From Planctomycetota bacterium (GTDB lineage Bacteria; Planctomycetota; Phycisphaerae; SM23-33), in NCBI GenBank assembly GCA_003644335.1, contig QNCB01000096.1, positions 1-5,824 of the forward strand: a stretch of DNA of 5,824 bases, in the 5' to 3' direction. The position numbers and the translations under genes were made by a program. The notes beneath the pieces were generated by a model. That model had not been told where the DNA came from. It worked only from the letters and a program-made list of their open reading frames with translations, and made no database searches. Shown here piece by piece: positions 4,656 to 5,824 of the stretch. The first letter of the stretch is position 1, and each line of letters begins with the position of its first letter.

Positions 4656-5824
4656 ATGAGATTTTTTTTGAGCGTTGCGAAAGTTACGAATGTTGCGATG
4701 GTCTTTTTGTTGGTGGGTGTCGCTTTTGCACCGGCTGGTTGTCAGCGGGACAGCGATGGCAAGCTGGTCGCATGGGGTAAGAAGAAATCCAAACATCACA
4801 AGAAAATAGTCGTCCCGCCGGAAGTAGCTGGCACGGTTGCGGAAGTCGCATCGCTTATCAGTGGCGGCGACGCGCCCATCACGGGCACGGGAATTGTGGT
4901 CGGGCTGGACAAAAAAGGCTCCTCGGAAGTGCCTCCCACCGCCAAGCGGAAGCTCAAGGCCTATCTCACCAACGAGATAAAACTAGGCCGGGCTACTTAC
5001 AATCTCGAAAGCGTAACCCCCGAAGCTTTCCTCAACGACCACGACACCGCAGCTGTCAGTGTCGACGCTGTTATCCCGCCCGGCGCGCCCAAGGGCACGC
5101 GGATAGACGTAGCGGTTTCCGCCTTGCCTCGCACCCAGACCACCAGCCTGGCCGGCGGCGTGCTGCTGCCGACCAGGCTGCATTGGGACGTCGGAAAAGT
5201 CAGCGAAAACAAGTATCTCAAATCCCTGGGCTGGGCGGAGGGGACGGTCTTCGTCAACCCGTTTCTCGACCCCACAAACCCCTCCGACGCGCCGCGATAT
5301 CGACAGGGCGTAATCATGAACGGTGCCAAAGTCGTGCGAGATATGCCGATCCGTCTGGAGCTTCGCAAGCCGAACTACCACGTATGCCGCACGCTGCAAA
5401 AACGCATAAACGAGCGGTTCTCCGCGCCGGGCCGAAAAATCGCGGTCGCCAAGAATCGCTACAATATCGAGATAAAAATCCCCCCTGGATACCGCAAAAA
5501 CTACCGCTATTTCCTCAAGCTGCTGATGCATCTGCCCCGAACAAGTGGCCCGGCTGCCTACGAAGCTCGCGCCAAACGCGTCGCCCGGGCCATGCTCCGT
5601 CCCGGTGCCAACCACGACGGTCTGGCCCTGGTGTGGGAAGCCATGGGAAAGAGTATCCTGGCGACCGTGCAGCGGATGTACTCCTCGAAAAACCAGGCTG
5701 CGTCTTTCTTCGCCGCCCGTGCGGGGCTTAGGCTGGGCGACAAGCACCTGGCTGGGCCTGTGGTTATATCTTTCGCGGTAAAGCCCGGGCCTCATCAGCT
5801 CCTGGCTATCAAAGAACTAGGCTA
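4656..5824 (+). CDS. FlgI/P-ring-like lipoprotein with HEAT-like C-terminal extension (partial)
   Basis: An open frame of 389 codons runs from the ATG at 4656 to the right edge. The N-terminus is a signal sequence (VAMVFLLVGVAFA) ending in PAGC, suggesting lipidation at Cys29, followed by a Lys/His-rich patch (42-50). Residues of about 55-300 resemble the flagellar P-ring protein FlgI: ISGGDAPITGTGIVVGLDKKGS (68-89) matches the family's opening GYGLVVGL-type motif, AAVSVDAVIPPGAPKGTRIDVAVSAL (132-157) its central PP....G.RIDV.VS signature, and NGAKVVRDMPIRLELRKPNY (222-241) its later NGA.VER-type region. In flagella FlgI forms the peptidoglycan-level bushing around the rod. Residues of about 320-389 look like alpha-helical HEAT-type repeats (EAMGKSIL, FAARAGLRLGD, HQLLAIKELG) that canonical FlgI of about 365 residues lacks. 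GGAG (4646-4649) lies 6 nt before the ATG. No other flagellar gene is visible, so a role outside the flagellum is possible. Confidence 0.82.
   Translation, partial: MRFFLSVAKVTNVAMVFLLVGVAFAPAGCQRDSDGKLVAWGKKKSKHHKKIVVPPEVAGTVAEVASLISGGDAPITGTGIVVGLDKKGSSEVPPTAKRKLKAYLTNEIKLGRATYNLESVTPEAFLNDHDTAAVSVDAVIPPGAPKGTRIDVAVSALPRTQTTSLAGGVLLPTRLHWDVGKVSENKYLKSLGWAEGTVFVNPFLDPTNPSDAPRYRQGVIMNGAKVVRDMPIRLELRKPNYHVCRTLQKRINERFSAPGRKIAVAKNRYNIEIKIPPGYRKNYRYFLKLLMHLPRTSGPAAYEARAKRVARAMLRPGANHDGLALVWEAMGKSILATVQRMYSSKNQAASFFAARAGLRLGDKHLAGPVVISFAVKPGPHQLLAIKELG

Noticed and set aside
4983..5795. 270-codon minus-strand frame under the FlgI-like gene
   Set aside because: The plus-strand frame has the signal sequence, a ribosome binding site and P-ring motifs. 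The minus frame shows none of these.

Overview
The window most likely comes from a member of the Planctomycetota, probably of the Phycisphaerae type. This is an inference from three things: a membrane-anchored triple-LysM protein whose N-terminus (KIGIVVGLLIL) looks like planctomycete LysM proteins, a FlgI/P-ring-like lipoprotein with a HEAT-like extension, and gaps between genes filled with degenerate short-unit repeats. Base composition is moderately GC-rich, and no rRNA or tRNA is present to confirm the assignment. Two of the five genes run off the window edges.

Layout. At the left edge, on the minus strand, lies the N-terminal part of a TadB/TadC-like type II secretion F-family membrane protein (1-495). 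A divergent intergenic region of about 190 bp separates it from four plus-strand genes. These are a CE7-family acetyl (xylan) esterase / cephalosporin-C deacetylase (687-1649), acetate kinase AckA (1803-3005), a single-pass membrane protein with three LysM domains (3137-4420), and a FlgI-like lipoprotein that continues past the right edge (4656-5824). The three gaps between these four genes each carry a different short-unit repeat array: heptamers at 1714-1785, octamers at 3041-3120, and an AT-rich CGAAAT/AAACAAAT block at 4431-4516. The first two arrays switch strand in the middle and so can fold into long hairpins. The last gap also holds two compact hairpins before the FlgI-like gene.

Function. 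The esterase has no export signal and would release acetate in the cytoplasm. AckA next door can turn acetate into acetyl phosphate, so the two make a plausible carbohydrate-deacetylation and acetate-salvage pair, although each seems to have its own expression signals. The right half looks like an envelope module: an inner-membrane protein with a long periplasmic linker and three peptidoglycan-binding LysM domains, followed by a probable lipoprotein with the fold signature of the flagellar P-ring. No other flagellar gene is visible. A peptidoglycan-associated ring used by something other than a canonical flagellum is the most interesting hypothesis here. The Tad-type gene at the other end shows that envelope machinery is also encoded nearby, but nothing in the sequence links the two.
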